Shown: piece by piece, positions 36,255 to 45,524 of the stretch
Layout: each line of letters opens with the position of its first letter
How positions within the stretch are numbered: position 1 is the first letter of the stretch
Origin: Mesonia sp008017825
GTDB lineage: Bacteria > Bacteroidota > Bacteroidia > Flavobacteriales > Flavobacteriaceae
DNA length: 64,000 nucleotides
Direction of reading: 5' to 3'
NCBI RefSeq assembly: GCF_008017825.1
Contig: NZ_VRLS01000012.1
Location: 124,001 to 188,000, forward strand
Position numbers and translations under genes: made by a program
Notes under the pieces: generated by a model
Told to the model about the DNA's origin: nothing
Databases searched by the model: none
The model's input: only the letters and a program-made list of their open reading frames with translations

Positions 36255-36926
36255 CTAAAATCGTTTTTTAATTTTTCCGCCTAAACTGGTCTTTTTATCT
36301 AATTTCTTAGGGTCTCCATACACGTCTACACTTCCACCAGCAGTTACTTTTGCTTTACAATAATCAGTTACGAAAACCTCTGCATTTCCTCCTGCTTTAA
36401 TATTGGCTTCGGTATTTTTAGACTTCATTTCTTGACCTTCATATTGGCCTCCAGTTCTTATTTCTACTAATTGAGAATCTACCGTCCCATTGGTTTCGAT
36501 AACACCGCCAGTAACAGCCTTTACTTCTAATTCTTTTACATTTGCTGTGGCATAAATTCTGCCTCCTTCTTGTGCTCTTAAAACTAGTTTATATTCATTA
36601 AACTCTTTTAATTCCGCGAAAGCGCCTTCATTTACATCTACGGTATGGATGGCTTTGTAATAAACTTTTACTTGCGTATCGTTCTCACTCCAAATGTTGC
36701 TTAACGATAGTTTAATATAAAGGACACCCTCATTAACTTCAGCTTTAATTTCGTCTTTATCGAAACCTGTAGCGATAATTTTATTTTCTGAAGAAGGAAT
36801 TAAAATAGCTTCTATTTTATCAAAAATTTTAATTTCTTGAAAATCTTTGCCAATTAATATTTCTTCTTGTGCTTTTACGCTTAACGCGGAAATCGCTACC
36901 ATTACGAATACTAAAATATTTTTCAT
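36255..36926 (-). CDS. Head-GIN (DUF2807) domain secreted protein
   Basis: 223 residues from the ATG at 36926, which starts a signal peptide (KNILVFVMVAISALSVKAQ); the longer frame adds 12 unlikely residues. The mature part is a parallel beta-helix-like repeat domain with the DUF2807 pattern (FDKIEAILIPSSENKI, VNEGAFAELKE, GGVIETNGT, AGGNAEVFV, AGGSVDVYG). A GCTTTCGCGGAA copy (36612-36624) encodes Ala-Phe-Ala-Glu. Located in the envelope; function unknown. Confidence 0.85.
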   Translation of the reverse strand: MKNILVFVMVAISALSVKAQEEILIGKDFQEIKIFDKIEAILIPSSENKIIATGFDKDEIKAEVNEGVLYIKLSLSNIWSENDTQVKVYYKAIHTVDVNEGAFAELKEFNEYKLVLRAQEGGRIYATANVKELEVKAVTGGVIETNGTVDSQLVEIRTGGQYEGQEMKSKNTEANIKAGGNAEVFVTDYCKAKVTAGGSVDVYGDPKKLDKKTSLGGKIKKRF

Positions 36927-37094
36927 CTTTTTGTTTTTTTGCGTTAGGGATGGAAACGGCAACCTTTTTTAAATTTCGATAAGTAATTGATAATAAAAAC
37001 AGAACCTATTATTAAATAAGTTCTATTCTATCTAATCATCATAAAAAAGTTATAGTGTACAGCCCGCAGCTTTGCTAAAAGCTGAACGCCCTAA

Positions 37095-39293
37095 TTACAT
37101 TTCTACTTCTGCTTTGCTTCCAACCAAATTAAAATCTAATTGTCGTTTTACCAAATCGGCATTTTTTACAGTCACATAAACCTCATCTCCAAGTTGGTAG
37201 GTTTTTCCTGTATTACGGCCTTCTATAGCATAGTTTTCTTTGTCAAAATCGAAATGGTCTTCTTTAATATCTCTTAATTTCACCATTCCTTCGCATTTAT
37301 TTTGTTCTATTTCAACATAAATACCCCATTCAGTTACGCCAGAAATTACACCCAAAAATTGTTCGTTTTCATGATCTTTCATGAATTTTACTTGCATGTA
37401 TTTAATAGAATCTCGTTCTGCACTTGTAGCAAAATTTTCCATATCGCTACAGTGAGCAGATTTTTCTTCATACGCTTCTTGATCTGCCGAAGGTTTTTCT
37501 TCTAAATAGCGCTGCAATAAACGATGAACCATCACATCTGGATAACGTCTAATAGGCGATGTAAAGTGCGAATAATAATCGAACGCTAACCCGTAATGAC
37601 CTATATTTTGAGTACTGTAATAGGCTTTACTCATCGTACGAATAGTAAGCGTATCTACCAGGTTCTGTTCCTTTTTGCCTTCCACGTTCTTTAATAAACT
37701 ATTTAAAGAGCTAGAAATAGACTTTTTATCTTTTAGATTAAGCTTATGACCAAATTTACCTACAAGGGTTTCTAAAGCGGCTAATTTATCGTCGTTGGGC
37801 TCATCATGACATCTATAGACAAATGTTTTCTTCGGATTTTGTTTCCCGATAAACTCCGACACCTTTTTATTGGCCAACAACATAAATTCTTCAATCAACT
37901 TATTAGCATCTTTGGCAGTTTTAAAGTAAACTCCAATAGGATCGTTTTGTTCGTCTAGATTAAATTTAACTTCCACCTTATCAAAAGAGATTGCTCCATT
38001 TTTCATTCTTAAAGCTCTCATCTTTTTAGCAAGACTGTCTAAAGTCAAGACAGCATCTACAATGGGTTGTGTGGTAGTGTAAGCTGCATCTTGTATAGAA
38101 ATATCTGCAGGAATATCCCCCGACTGAGTTTCTATAATATGTTGTGCTTCTTCATAAGCAAAACGGGCATCACTATAGGTTACTGTTCTACCAAACCACT
38201 GGTCTACCACATTCGCTTTTTTATCAATTTCAAAAACTGCAGAAAAAGTATATTTCTCTTCGTGTGGTCTTAAAGAACAAGCGTTGTTAGATAATACTTC
38301 TGGTAACATTGGTACTACCCTGTCTACCAAATATATTGAAGTCGCGCGATCGTAAGCTTCATCGTCTAAGATGGTCCCAGGTTGTAGATAATGAGAAACA
38401 TCGGCAATGTGAATACCAACTTCATAATTTCCATTTTCTAAAGGTTGGAAGCTTAAGGCATCGTCAAAATCTTTTGCATCTTTAGGATCTATGGTAAACG
38501 TTAGAGTCTCCCGCAAATCCCGACGCTTTTTAATTTCAGTTTCCTGAATTGAAGTATCGATCTTATTCGCAAAATCTTCTATTTCTTTCGGGAATTCTCT
38601 CGGTAAGCCATTTTCTGCCAAGATAGACTGCATCTCGGTTTCGTGACTTCCTGCTTCCCCAAGAACTTCAATAATTTTACCAATAGGAGAATCGGCTTTT
38701 TCTGGCCAATCTTTTAATTCGACCAAAACCACCATTCCGTTTTGGGCTTTATCCATTTCCTCTTTAGGAATAAAGATATCGGTATACATTTTTGGATTTT
38801 GCATTTCTACAAATCCAAAATTTTCATTTAATTGAAGTTTTCCTACAAATTGAGTTTTGCTCCGCTTTATAATTTCTACAACTTCTCCTTCATTTTTTCT
38901 ATTTCTTCTCCTGCGGTAAACATAAATTTTTACAATATCACCGTCTAAAGCTTTATTTAAACTTTTATGTGGAATGTAAACATCTTCTTCTAATTCATCT
39001 ACAATTACATATCCGTCTTTTCTCGTAGTCATATCGAGTTTACCTTCAAAATAATCGGTACTACCGTTAATTTGAAATTTACCTCTATCAACTTCGCTAA
39101 TTTGTTTTTTTATAGCTAATTCTGCTAAAGCTTTTATAATTTGATTTCTGCTATTTGCATCATCAACATCCAGTTTTGCAGCAATTTGCTTATAGTTAAA
39201 TACTTGAGAACTATTTTTTCTCAATATGGTAAGTATACTTTTAGAGAGGTTATTAATTTTTTTACCTCCCGTTTTCTTTTTTCTTTTTGTCAT
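37095..39293 (-). CDS. rnr: Ribonuclease R
   Basis: 732 residues of the RNase II/R exonuclease family. Winged-helix N-terminus (SKSILTILRKNSSQVFNYKQIA), cold-shock domains, RNB catalytic domain with FTIDPKDAKDFDDALSF (Mg-binding aspartates near 265-275), HYGLAFDYYSHFTSPIRRYPD, and the C-terminal S1 domain (GVISGVTEWGIYVE). Degrades structured RNA and takes part in rRNA quality control. It starts next to the long AT-rich gap and reads away from it. Confidence 0.95.
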   Translation of the reverse strand: MTKRKKKTGGKKINNLSKSILTILRKNSSQVFNYKQIAAKLDVDDANSRNQIIKALAELAIKKQISEVDRGKFQINGSTDYFEGKLDMTTRKDGYVIVDELEEDVYIPHKSLNKALDGDIVKIYVYRRRRNRKNEGEVVEIIKRSKTQFVGKLQLNENFGFVEMQNPKMYTDIFIPKEEMDKAQNGMVVLVELKDWPEKADSPIGKIIEVLGEAGSHETEMQSILAENGLPREFPKEIEDFANKIDTSIQETEIKKRRDLRETLTFTIDPKDAKDFDDALSFQPLENGNYEVGIHIADVSHYLQPGTILDDEAYDRATSIYLVDRVVPMLPEVLSNNACSLRPHEEKYTFSAVFEIDKKANVVDQWFGRTVTYSDARFAYEEAQHIIETQSGDIPADISIQDAAYTTTQPIVDAVLTLDSLAKKMRALRMKNGAISFDKVEVKFNLDEQNDPIGVYFKTAKDANKLIEEFMLLANKKVSEFIGKQNPKKTFVYRCHDEPNDDKLAALETLVGKFGHKLNLKDKKSISSSLNSLLKNVEGKKEQNLVDTLTIRTMSKAYYSTQNIGHYGLAFDYYSHFTSPIRRYPDVMVHRLLQRYLEEKPSADQEAYEEKSAHCSDMENFATSAERDSIKYMQVKFMKDHENEQFLGVISGVTEWGIYVEIEQNKCEGMVKLRDIKEDHFDFDKENYAIEGRNTGKTYQLGDEVYVTVKNADLVKRQLDFNLVGSKAEVEM

Positions 39294-39494
39294 TTAATAA
39301 TTTATCTGGTCTAAAATTACAGTTATTAATTTAGATGAAAGAAATATCTGTTTAATGTTTTGTTAAGAATCTACTTATAACAAGACTTAAAATTTAAGTT
39401 ACAATTATTTAAATGTTATGTGTTAAAATAAACTTAAAATTTTTTATATATTTATATAATCTAATCAACAAGCTATTATTTAGCATCTTATATT

Positions 39495-39638
39495 ATGTAT
39501 AATTCGAAAAAATTACTTCTATTTTTTATAGTGATTTTTATATTAGGCTTCTTCTTTATAGCCTTATACATAAATATTGCCTTAGATACAAACCCTACTA
39601 ATAGTCACCAAGTGGAAACTACTTCTACCTACAGATAA
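39495..39638 (+). CDS. Predicted 47-aa single-span membrane peptide
   Basis: Short ORF with ATG at 39495: MYNSKK, then a hydrophobic stretch of about 24 residues (LLLFFIVIFILGFFFIALY), then a polar tail ending STYR. The basic N-terminus plus one clean membrane span plus short hydrophilic tail looks like a genuine small membrane protein rather than random AT-rich sequence, but no homologue is known to me. Confidence 0.4.
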   Translation: MYNSKKLLLFFIVIFILGFFFIALYINIALDTNPTNSHQVETTSTYR

Positions 39639-40243
39639 TTTTTAGCTACTTTTTTTTATTTAAAATCTTTCAATTTTTTTTGAATATAAAAGTATTTTAA
39701 AAATCTAAATCAAGATTAAACTAATAAGTATATTAAAAAGTATTTCATCTTAAATGTTATGAACATTATATATAATTATCTTTTTTCTTTTATAAATTTT
39801 AAAAAATAAATAATGATTATAATAGCGTGTTTATAGCGGTAGAAAAATACTTCTATTAATTAGGTTTTATCTGTTTTTAAATCTTCTAAACAGGTATCTT
39901 AATTAATTGTTAATTATAACTCCTTGAAATCTATTGAATTATTTTTAGTTATTAACAATGGTTAACAAGGAAGTTAATACTTAATAGTTAATTTAAAGTT
40001 TAAAATTTTCTTGTTGATAAGTGTGTTTTTAATGCTGATAAGTTTTTTTAAAATAATAACAAGTTAGCTAGGATTATTGATCACCTACGCTGTATGGAAA
40101 AATAAATTTTAAAAGCAAATTATACTTGTAAAAAGAAACCTACACTTATTCACAATTTATAGTTAATAGTAGAGGGTTCAACTTCAAGCTTATAAGTTTC
40201 TCAATTAACATTTCTAAAAATCGAATGGTTTTATCCTTTATTT
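39639..40243. other. Long AT-rich non-coding region with DnaA-box-like 9-mers; candidate oriC
   Basis: About 600 bp with no convincing gene and very high AT. It holds TTATTCACA (40146-40154, plus), TGTTGATAA (40012-40020, the complement of TTATCAACA), each one base off the TTATCCACA DnaA box, and weaker TGCTGATAA (40033-40041), TTATTAACA (39949-39957) and TTATCCTTT (40231-40239). The first two TGNTGATAA boxes are exactly 21 bp apart. Flanked by divergent rnr and rpiB, 16-18 kb from two parS-like sites. No dnaA is in the window. A plain long intergenic region remains possible. Confidence 0.4.
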
Positions 40244-40251
40244 TACCTTTG
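40244..40251 (+). promoter_or_regulatory. -7 promoter element of rpiB (TACCTTTG)
   Basis: Exact TAnnTTTG match 23 bp before the rpiB ATG; no clear -33 element. Confidence 0.45.
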
Positions 40252-40274
40252 TAACAACTAAAAATTATAAGCTC

Positions 40275-40706
40275 ATGACAATTTCTATAGGTAACGATCA
40301 CGCAGGTACAATATATAAGAATGAAATTATTTCTTATTTAGAAAGTAAGCAAATCCAGGTTATTAACCATGGTACAAATACTAATGATAGTGTAGATTAT
40401 CCAGATTTTGTGCATCCTGTAGCAAATGATGTAGAAAATGGTAAAGTAGATTTTGGTATTATTATTTGCGGGAGCGGTAATGGTGCCTCAATGACTGCAA
40501 ATAAACATCAAAAAGTGAGATGTGCCTTATGTTGGACTACCGAAATTACACAGCTTGCTAGAGAACATAACAATGCCAACATTTTAAGTATTCCGGCAAG
40601 ATTTACATCTGTTCATCAAGCTTTAGATATGGTAAAAATATTCTTAGAAACTGAATTTGAAGGAGGAAGACACGAAAGAAGAGTAGAAAAAATAGCTTGT
40701 AGCTAA
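40275..40706 (+). CDS. rpiB: Ribose-5-phosphate isomerase B
   Basis: 143 residues. N-terminal ISIGNDHAG is the RpiB/LacA signature, and ICGSGNGASMTANKHQKVRCALCW carries the catalytic Cys (in CGSGNG) and anion-binding residues. Interconverts ribose-5-phosphate and ribulose-5-phosphate in the pentose phosphate pathway. First gene of a plus-strand run; the CDF gene begins 5 bp after its stop. Confidence 0.94.
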   Translation: MTISIGNDHAGTIYKNEIISYLESKQIQVINHGTNTNDSVDYPDFVHPVANDVENGKVDFGIIICGSGNGASMTANKHQKVRCALCWTTEITQLAREHNNANILSIPARFTSVHQALDMVKIFLETEFEGGRHERRVEKIACS

Positions 40707-40711
40707 TTATT

Positions 40712-41620
40712 TTGAGTACGCATAACCATCAACACTCCCACGCTCCTGTAAAAGGGAGAAATTTAATGATATCCATTCTTTTGAATATCGTTATAACTGC
40801 TGCGCAAGTTGTAGGCGGACTCATAAGCGGTAGTTTATCTCTACTTTCTGATGCGCTTCATAATTTTAGTGATGTCCTTTCTTTAATCATCAGTTTTATT
40901 GCCAATAAACTATCTTCTAAAGAAGCATCTGTCAGTAAAACATTTGGCTACAAAAGAGCCGAAATTATTGCAGCTTTCATCAATGCAGCATCTTTAATAG
41001 TAATTGCTGTTTTGTTAATTAAAGAAGCAGTTCACCGCTTTTTAAATCCGCAAACCATAGATTCTACCTTAGTAATTTGGTTAGCAGTTTTAGCTATTGT
41101 AGGAAACGGATTTAGTGTTTTACTCATGAAAGCTGATAGTAAAACCAATATGAATATGCGTTCTGCATACCTACATTTATTTACCGATATGTTAGCATCT
41201 GTAGCGGTTTTGATAGGTGGTTTGTTAATGAAATACTATCAACTTTATTGGGTAGATAGCGTATTAACTGCAGGAATTGCTATTTACCTCATTGTTGTAG
41301 GTTATGACCTTTTAAAATCTTCATTTAATGTATTAATGCTTTTTACACCCCACGACATTGTAATTAAAGATATTGTAGAAACGGTATGTAAAATTAAAGA
41401 AGTAAAAAATATACATCATATACATATATGGCAGCTTAATGAATTAGAAGTTCACTTAGAAGCTCATGTAGAATTTTATGAAAATATTTCCTTATCGGAA
41501 TTTGATGCGGTGCTCACAAAAATTGAAAAAGTGGCGAATGATGAATTTAATATTAATCATATAAATATTCAGCCAGAATTTAATAGAAAAGATCCAAAAG
41601 ATATTATTGTTCAAGATTAA
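40712..41620 (+). CDS. Cation diffusion facilitator (CDF) metal/proton antiporter
   Basis: 302 residues from a TTG start, chosen because it keeps the His-rich N-terminus (STHNHQHSH) typical of CDF proteins and sits 5 bp after rpiB; the next ATG would remove it. Six membrane segments; metal-site helices SDALHNFSDVL (about 50-60) and HLFTDMLASV (about 156-165) keep the HxxxD pairs. C-terminal cytoplasmic domain has HHIHIWQLNE. Exports Zn or a similar divalent metal. Confidence 0.88.
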   Translation: MSTHNHQHSHAPVKGRNLMISILLNIVITAAQVVGGLISGSLSLLSDALHNFSDVLSLIISFIANKLSSKEASVSKTFGYKRAEIIAAFINAASLIVIAVLLIKEAVHRFLNPQTIDSTLVIWLAVLAIVGNGFSVLLMKADSKTNMNMRSAYLHLFTDMLASVAVLIGGLLMKYYQLYWVDSVLTAGIAIYLIVVGYDLLKSSFNVLMLFTPHDIVIKDIVETVCKIKEVKNIHHIHIWQLNELEVHLEAHVEFYENISLSEFDAVLTKIEKVANDEFNINHINIQPEFNRKDPKDIIVQD

Positions 41621-41623
41621 GCT

Positions 41624-42088
41624 ATGGAAAAACCACAATTAGAAATAAAAGTTAAGCATTTTGAAGAATTAACTCTTCATGAAGTATACGATATTTTGCA
41701 ATTACGAGCTGAAGTTTTTGTAGTAGAACAAGATTGTGTGTACCAGGATATTGATGGAAAAGATGAAAAAGCTTTACATATTATAGGATATTACAATGAT
41801 AAAATAGTGGCTTATACCCGTTGTTTTGCTCCCAATATATATTTTGAAGAAGCTGCCATAGGAAGAGTGGTTGTAAATAAAACTCACCGAAAATTTGGTT
41901 TTGGTCATGATATTTTAGAGGCTTCCGTTAAGGCAATAGAAAATCATTATCAAACTAGAACTATTAAACTATCTGCGCAACAGTATCTTACAAAGTTTTA
42001 TGAATCTCATCAATTTGTTCAAATAGGTGATGGTTATTTAGAAGATGGAATTCCTCATATAGGCATGATTAAAAAAGAGAAAGCTTAA
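41624..42088 (+). CDS. GNAT N-acetyltransferase (ElaA-like)
   Basis: 154 residues. The pattern LQLRAEVFVVEQDCVYQDIDGKDEKALHI and AIGRVVVNKTHRKFGFGHDIL (acetyl-CoA loop R/Q-x-x-G-x-G/A variant RKFGFG) match the ElaA-type GNAT group. It follows the CDF gene by 3 bp, so rpiB, CDF and GNAT probably form one operon. Substrate unknown. Confidence 0.87.
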   Translation: MEKPQLEIKVKHFEELTLHEVYDILQLRAEVFVVEQDCVYQDIDGKDEKALHIIGYYNDKIVAYTRCFAPNIYFEEAAIGRVVVNKTHRKFGFGHDILEASVKAIENHYQTRTIKLSAQQYLTKFYESHQFVQIGDGYLEDGIPHIGMIKKEKA

Positions 42089-42105
42089 ACTATTTTTTGT
42101 AATCG

Positions 42106-42137
42106 TTTGTACAACATGTTTTTTATGAATAATTTTG
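42106..42137 (+). promoter_or_regulatory. Promoter of sulP
   Basis: TTTG at 42106-42109 and TAATTTTG at 42130-42137 with a 20-bp spacer, an ideal match. It implies an untranslated leader of about 150 nt before sulP. Confidence 0.65.
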
Positions 42138-42178
42138 CAGCCAATTATGAATTACACTACTTGTACATATATATTTAA

Positions 42179-42205
42179 AATTACGCCGCCATAACAGCCG
42201 TAATT
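42179..42205 (+). promoter_or_regulatory. Hairpin in the sulP leader
   Basis: AATTACG (42179-42185) and CGTAATT (42199-42205) form a 7-bp stem with a 13-nt GC-rich loop inside the long leader. A second inverted repeat, TTCCGTTAAACGGAA, lies at 42263-42277 just before the ATG. No known riboswitch pattern is recognised. Confidence 0.35.
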
Positions 42206-42262
42206 ATCTTTCCAATTCTTTTTAAATTTTAAAGAAACATACCATTTTTTTACTAAAATTTT

Positions 42263-42277
42263 TTCCGTTAAACGGAA
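42263..42277. repeat. Intergenic TTCCG-TTAAA-CGGAA inverted repeat
   Basis: Member of the dispersed TTCCG-N5-CGGAA family, here in the sulP leader 21 bp before the ATG. Similar copies occur inside several genes, including another in sulP at 42925-42942. Confidence 0.6.
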
Positions 42278-42297
42278 GAAAACTAATTTATTTATAA

Positions 42298-43830
42298 ATG
42301 AAAAAAGTATTCAACCTTTTTGACTTCAAGCAAAAAGTAGATTATAAAATTGAAATATTAGCAGGTCTTACCGTGGCGATGACCATGATTCCTGAATCAC
42401 TTTCGTTTGCTATTCTTGCAGGATTTCCACCTTTAGTAGGATTATATGCAGCTTTTATTATGGGATTGATCACAGCAGTATTTGGCGGCAGACCAGGAAT
42501 GGTTTCTGGAGGTGCTGGTGCTACCGTAGTAGTTTTAATTGCTCTCATGAATTCTCATGGTTTAGATTATGTATTTGCTGCCGTTGCAATGGCAGGAATC
42601 ATTCAAATTATGGTAGGTCTGTTTAAATTGGGAAAATTTATACGCTTAGTTCCTCAACCCGTCATGTTTGGTTTTGTAAACGGTTTAGCTGTCATCATTT
42701 TTATGTCTCAACTAGAACAGTTTAAGACGGTTTTTAATGGCGAAGTAGAATGGTTAACAGGCACTCCCCTTTTGATTATGGGTGTTTTGGTAGCGTTAAC
42801 GATCGCAATTATTGTGATCCTACCTAAGTTTACCAAAGCTATTCCTGCATCTTTAGTCGCAATTTTAGTAGTCTTTGCGATTGTTTTAATTTTTAATATA
42901 GACACCAAACAGGTAGTTGATATTGCTTCCGTTAGCGGAAGCTTACCTCCTTTTAATATTCCAAATGTTCCATTTACGTTAGAAACTTTACAAATTATTC
43001 TTCCTTACGGTTTAATTATGGCCGCAGTAGGACTTACAGAAGGTTTACTTACTCTTAATTTAGTAGACGAAATTACAGGAACAAAAGGAAATAGTAACAA
43101 AGAATGTCTAGCTCAAGGAACTGCAAACATTGCTAATGGTTTCTTTTTTGGAATGGGTGGTTGCCCGATGATTGCACAAACCTTGGTTAATTTATCGTCT
43201 GGTTCTAGAGCTCGATTATCTGGTATCATTGCAGCCTTAACTATTTTAACCATTATTTTAGTAGGTGCACCCGTTATAGAATTATTACCCATGGCAGCTC
43301 TTGTAGGAGTTATGATTATGGTTGCATTTGGTACATTTGAATGGGCAAGTTTTAAAGCCTTTACTAGAATGCCAAAACACGACATTTTTGTGATGCTTGT
43401 TGTTACTTTAATCACCGTATTCTTGCATAATTTGGCTCTTGCTGTATTAATTGGAGTAATTATTTCTGCATTAGTTTTTGCGTGGGAAAGTGCTAAGCGA
43501 ATTAGAGCGAGAAAAAGAATTGATGAAAACGGAGTAAAACATTATGAGTTATATGGACCCCTTTTCTTTGGTTCAACAACGGCTTTTACAGATAAATTTG
43601 ATGTAGAAAACGATCCTGAAGAGGTAGTTATTGATTTTGCAGACAGCAAAATAACCGATATGAGCGCCATAGATGCGGTTAATAAAATTACAGATCGTTA
43701 TTTAAAACAAGGAAAAAAAGTACATTTAAAACATTTAAGTGCCGATTGTAGAAGACTTTTACATAACGCTGAAACTATTATTGATGTTAACATTATTGAA
43801 GATCCAAGCTACAAGGTAGTCGGAAAATAA
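42298..43830 (+). CDS. SulP family anion transporter (sulfate permease type)
   Basis: 510 residues with about 10-12 membrane segments beginning with the SulP signature region DYKIEILAGLTVAMTMIPESLSFAILAGFPPLVGLYAAF, VSGGAGATVVV, and GGCPMIAQTLVN. The cytoplasmic STAS domain is at the C-terminus (VIDFADSKITDMSAIDAV). Family members carry sulfate, bicarbonate or other anions. The sulfate-activation genes lie 37 kb away and not in this operon, so sulfate is only one option. A terminator follows. Confidence 0.9.
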   Translation: MKKVFNLFDFKQKVDYKIEILAGLTVAMTMIPESLSFAILAGFPPLVGLYAAFIMGLITAVFGGRPGMVSGGAGATVVVLIALMNSHGLDYVFAAVAMAGIIQIMVGLFKLGKFIRLVPQPVMFGFVNGLAVIIFMSQLEQFKTVFNGEVEWLTGTPLLIMGVLVALTIAIIVILPKFTKAIPASLVAILVVFAIVLIFNIDTKQVVDIASVSGSLPPFNIPNVPFTLETLQIILPYGLIMAAVGLTEGLLTLNLVDEITGTKGNSNKECLAQGTANIANGFFFGMGGCPMIAQTLVNLSSGSRARLSGIIAALTILTIILVGAPVIELLPMAALVGVMIMVAFGTFEWASFKAFTRMPKHDIFVMLVVTLITVFLHNLALAVLIGVIISALVFAWESAKRIRARKRIDENGVKHYELYGPLFFGSTTAFTDKFDVENDPEEVVIDFADSKITDMSAIDAVNKITDRYLKQGKKVHLKHLSADCRRLLHNAETIIDVNIIEDPSYKVVGK

Positions 43831-43849
43831 TTAGATTTACTAAAAATAA

Positions 43850-43885
43850 ATTAAACCTCGAGATGCTTTCTCGGGGTTTTTTATT
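43850..43885 (+). terminator. Terminator after sulP
   Basis: Stem AAACCTCGAGA (43853-43863) and TCTCGGGGTTT (43869-43879) with one G-U pair, then a T-run. Overlaps the last bases of the converging glycosyltransferase gene. Confidence 0.78.
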
Positions 43886-44552
43886 TAAGCCACCGCTTAC
43901 CAAATTTGATTAATTTATCTTGATCTATCCCTCGAAAAAATCCAAACATAATTAGTCCGTAGATTAACTGAGTTTTAAAATTACCATTCTCATCATACGT
44001 TCTGGTACTTACCAAAACATCTTTTTGAATCACCTTATAATCGGCTTTTTGACTAGCTCTTTTAATAAAATCATATTCTTCCATTAATTTGAGAGACTCA
44101 TCATAGCCGTTTAATTCTTGGAAGAATTTTTTAGTAATCCAAAGAGTTTGTCCGCCTCCTCTAAACATCATTCCTTTATAACGAGAAAAATAACTATTGA
44201 TTCTCAAAAAGCGGTTTTTGGTATTAAATAACGACCTAAAACAACCAAATGGAATGTTTTTATCTTGATGGGTTTTAATATCCTCATGAAAACTTGAAGG
44301 CGGTATACTATCGGCATGAACAAAATATAATATATCTTCTGTAGCAGCTTTTGCCCCAGCATTCATTTGTTTTGCTCTACTTTTTTGAGAAGTAATTACT
44401 TTAGCTCCTAACTTTTCTGCTATTTGTTTACTGTTATCTGTACTGCCTCCATCAACTACAATTACTTCTTTTGCTTCACTATTCACTAAAAGTGGAAGTA
44501 ATTTTTTTAGATGATTTTCTTCATTTACAACTGGAATAATAATACTAATCAT
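43881..44552 (-). CDS. Family 2 glycosyltransferase, TIGR04283 (arsenosugar-type)
   Basis: 223 residues. GT-A fold motifs: ISIIIPVVNEENHL at the N-terminus, VVDGGSTDNS, and FVHADS (the D-x-D-like metal site). The whole pattern, including SRAKQMNAGA and RGGGQTLWITKKFF, matches TIGR04283, named for its link to arsenosugar biosynthesis genes. No arsS or arsM lies in the window, so the arsenosugar role is not supported locally. DUF547 gene is 42 bp upstream. Confidence 0.85.
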   Translation of the reverse strand: MISIIIPVVNEENHLKKLLPLLVNSEAKEVIVVDGGSTDNSKQIAEKLGAKVITSQKSRAKQMNAGAKAATEDILYFVHADSIPPSSFHEDIKTHQDKNIPFGCFRSLFNTKNRFLRINSYFSRYKGMMFRGGGQTLWITKKFFQELNGYDESLKLMEEYDFIKRASQKADYKVIQKDVLVSTRTYDENGNFKTQLIYGLIMFGFFRGIDQDKLIKFGKRWLK

Positions 44553-44594
44553 ACTATAATTTAAAGATTTTGGACAAGGTGATTTAAAATATTA

Positions 44595-45410
44595 CTATCT
44601 ATAATTATCTAAATCTAATTCCCAGTTGTAATCTAAAAACTCCACATCGGGATCCTTGTCAGTAGGAATTAATTGATAGTTTTTAAGAATTTCAATGACT
44701 CCATCTTTTCCTCCAAAATCTCCTCTAAACCAACTCATTAATGCAGGAACGTATACTTCTTCTTCATTTTTCTTATACTCTACTTTTTTCTTTAGATATT
44801 TTTTAGAAGAATCTTCTAGTTCTTTATCTAAAGCATTAACCGTATAATAAAAAACTGGAGGGCAACTTTTAGCTCCGCAATTCAAAGCAAAGTGAATACG
44901 CCAATCAATCTCTTCTACTCTAAAATCTTTTTCAAAACTAGACGGAAAAGGATCTTTTACATAACCTAATGAAGCTTTAATTCTAGAATTTCTTAATAAA
45001 CCATGCTCCAAAATATCTAAACTCACTTCTTCCCCTACAATGACAAAACGCTTTTCTTTAAAGAAAGCAGATCTATCTTTATATAAATCGGGATTATCTT
45101 TTAAAAGGTATTGTACATAAGTGTTATAAGTATTTAACCAAAATGCTTTTTTCTGTGTATCTGTTTTTAAAGTGTTTTTAAGCACTTCAGGAGAAAGTTC
45201 AGCTAACTGTTTTGCATATTTATCTGCATTACCTCCATTTTTAACTGCATCATAGAAATTCTTAGAAATCTCAAATGGTTTTATTTGTTGCTGTTCTAAG
45301 CTAAGTTCAATAGACTCATTTTTACTTGTTCCGCAAGCAATTAATAACATTGAAAAAAATAAAGCAGCGAGAGTACAAATACTTGTATGTAAATTTATTT
45401 TTAGTTTCAT
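44595..45410 (-). CDS. DUF547 domain lipoprotein
   Basis: 271 residues. Lipoprotein signal (CTLAALFFSMLLIACG, Cys about 26). DUF547 signatures: KAFWLNTYNTYVQYLL, LDILEHGLLRN, IHFALNCGAKSCPPV with its conserved Cys pair, and MSWFRGDFGG. The catalytic-looking His and Cys resemble transglutaminase-like folds, but the function of DUF547 is not established. Likely co-transcribed with the downstream glycosyltransferase. Confidence 0.85.
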   Translation of the reverse strand: MKLKINLHTSICTLAALFFSMLLIACGTSKNESIELSLEQQQIKPFEISKNFYDAVKNGGNADKYAKQLAELSPEVLKNTLKTDTQKKAFWLNTYNTYVQYLLKDNPDLYKDRSAFFKEKRFVIVGEEVSLDILEHGLLRNSRIKASLGYVKDPFPSSFEKDFRVEEIDWRIHFALNCGAKSCPPVFYYTVNALDKELEDSSKKYLKKKVEYKKNEEEVYVPALMSWFRGDFGGKDGVIEILKNYQLIPTDKDPDVEFLDYNWELDLDNYR

Positions 45411-45524
45411 ATCAATTTTTTAAGTCCTCAAAATTCTTGTTAGTGGCATTTAACTCTTTAGTTAGAATGCTTATATATTTACGAAAAAAGACACCTACAA
45501 GTTTTTGAGAAAAAGTAATTATAA

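Noticed and set aside
42138..42297. SAM or other known sulfur riboswitch in the sulP leader
   Set aside because: The conserved cores of SAM riboswitch classes that I know are not visible; only simple hairpins are.
43881..45410. Arsenosugar biosynthesis cluster
   Set aside because: Only the TIGR04283 glycosyltransferase and DUF547 are present; no arsM, arsS or other arsenic gene is in the window.
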